This document shows, one piece after another, positions 62,035 to 64,000 of a DNA stretch of 64,000 nt; the stretch's first letter is position 1; each line of letters begins with the position of its first letter. The DNA lies in assembly GCF_017874735.1 (NCBI RefSeq), contig NZ_JAGGLV010000004.1:336729-400728 (forward strand), read 5' to 3'. Position numbers and translations under genes: made by a program. Under the pieces are notes generated by a model. That model was not told the DNA's origin. It worked only from the letters and a program-made list of their open reading frames with translations, and searched no databases. This stretch comes from Paenibacillus silagei. Lineage in GTDB: Bacteria; Bacillota; Bacilli; Paenibacillales; Paenibacillaceae.

Positions 62035-64000
<1,966 letters not shown>

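Overview
The window looks like a chromosomal segment of a mid-GC spore-forming Firmicute, most likely a Paenibacillus. Signs of this are many collagen-like (Gly-X-Thr) surface proteins of the Bacillales spore/exosporium type, a Spo0E-like phosphatase, a peptide-receptor (RRNPP-type) regulator, an lmo0937-type small membrane protein, strong AGGAGG ribosome-binding sites and frequent TTG/GTG starts. No tRNA, rRNA, CRISPR array or prophage was seen.

Layout. 1-7.4 kb: the tail of an AraC regulator, then four forward collagen-like genes. A patch of gene debris at 5.2-5.8 kb contains scraps of neighbouring genes. 7.6-13.4 kb: ROK regulator, MFS transporter and, beyond an inserted signalling cassette, an SGNH/GDSL hydrolase. 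The cassette (10.04-12.70 kb) holds a Spo0E-like phosphatase, a coupled membrane micropeptide, an HTH-TPR receptor with an overlapping secreted-peptide gene, and an XRE regulator. 13.6-19.6 kb: pectate lyase, polar amino acid ABC transporter, AI-2E family protein, SUFU-domain protein. 19.8-25.6 kb: malate module (malic enzyme, 2HCT symporter, CitA/DcuS-type two-component system). 25.7-30.2 kb: diguanylate cyclase, deoxyribonucleotidase-like HAD protein, small membrane protein, alpha/beta hydrolase, methyltransferase. 30.5-39.4 kb: alpha-mannoside utilisation operon (GH38, sugar ABC transporter, GH125) with a GntR/LacI-type regulator. 40-43.5 kb: MFS exporter, LysE exporter, APC permease. 43.6-54.1 kb: a probable surface-glycan or small-molecule cluster (NAD-dependent epimerase, O-fucosyltransferase-like protein, acylating aldehyde dehydrogenase plus HMGL-type aldolase, ThDP enzyme, HpcH/HpaI aldolase, GT2-TPR glycosyltransferase, RmlA). 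51.7-64 kb: seven more collagen-like genes on the minus strand; the last runs off the window.

How it fits together. Two banks of collagen-like genes flank the metabolic genes. The right bank is interleaved with sugar-nucleotide, glycosyltransferase and carbon-carbon bond-forming enzymes, which suggests that the threonine-rich collagen stalks are glycosylated, possibly with an unusual sugar (inference). The signalling cassette sits between two copies of a terminator. A decayed copy of the same MFS-GDSL junction at 5.5 kb has only one terminator and no cassette, so it looks like an ancestral empty site. Four intergenic tandem arrays of unrelated sequence share a repeat period of about 51 bp.
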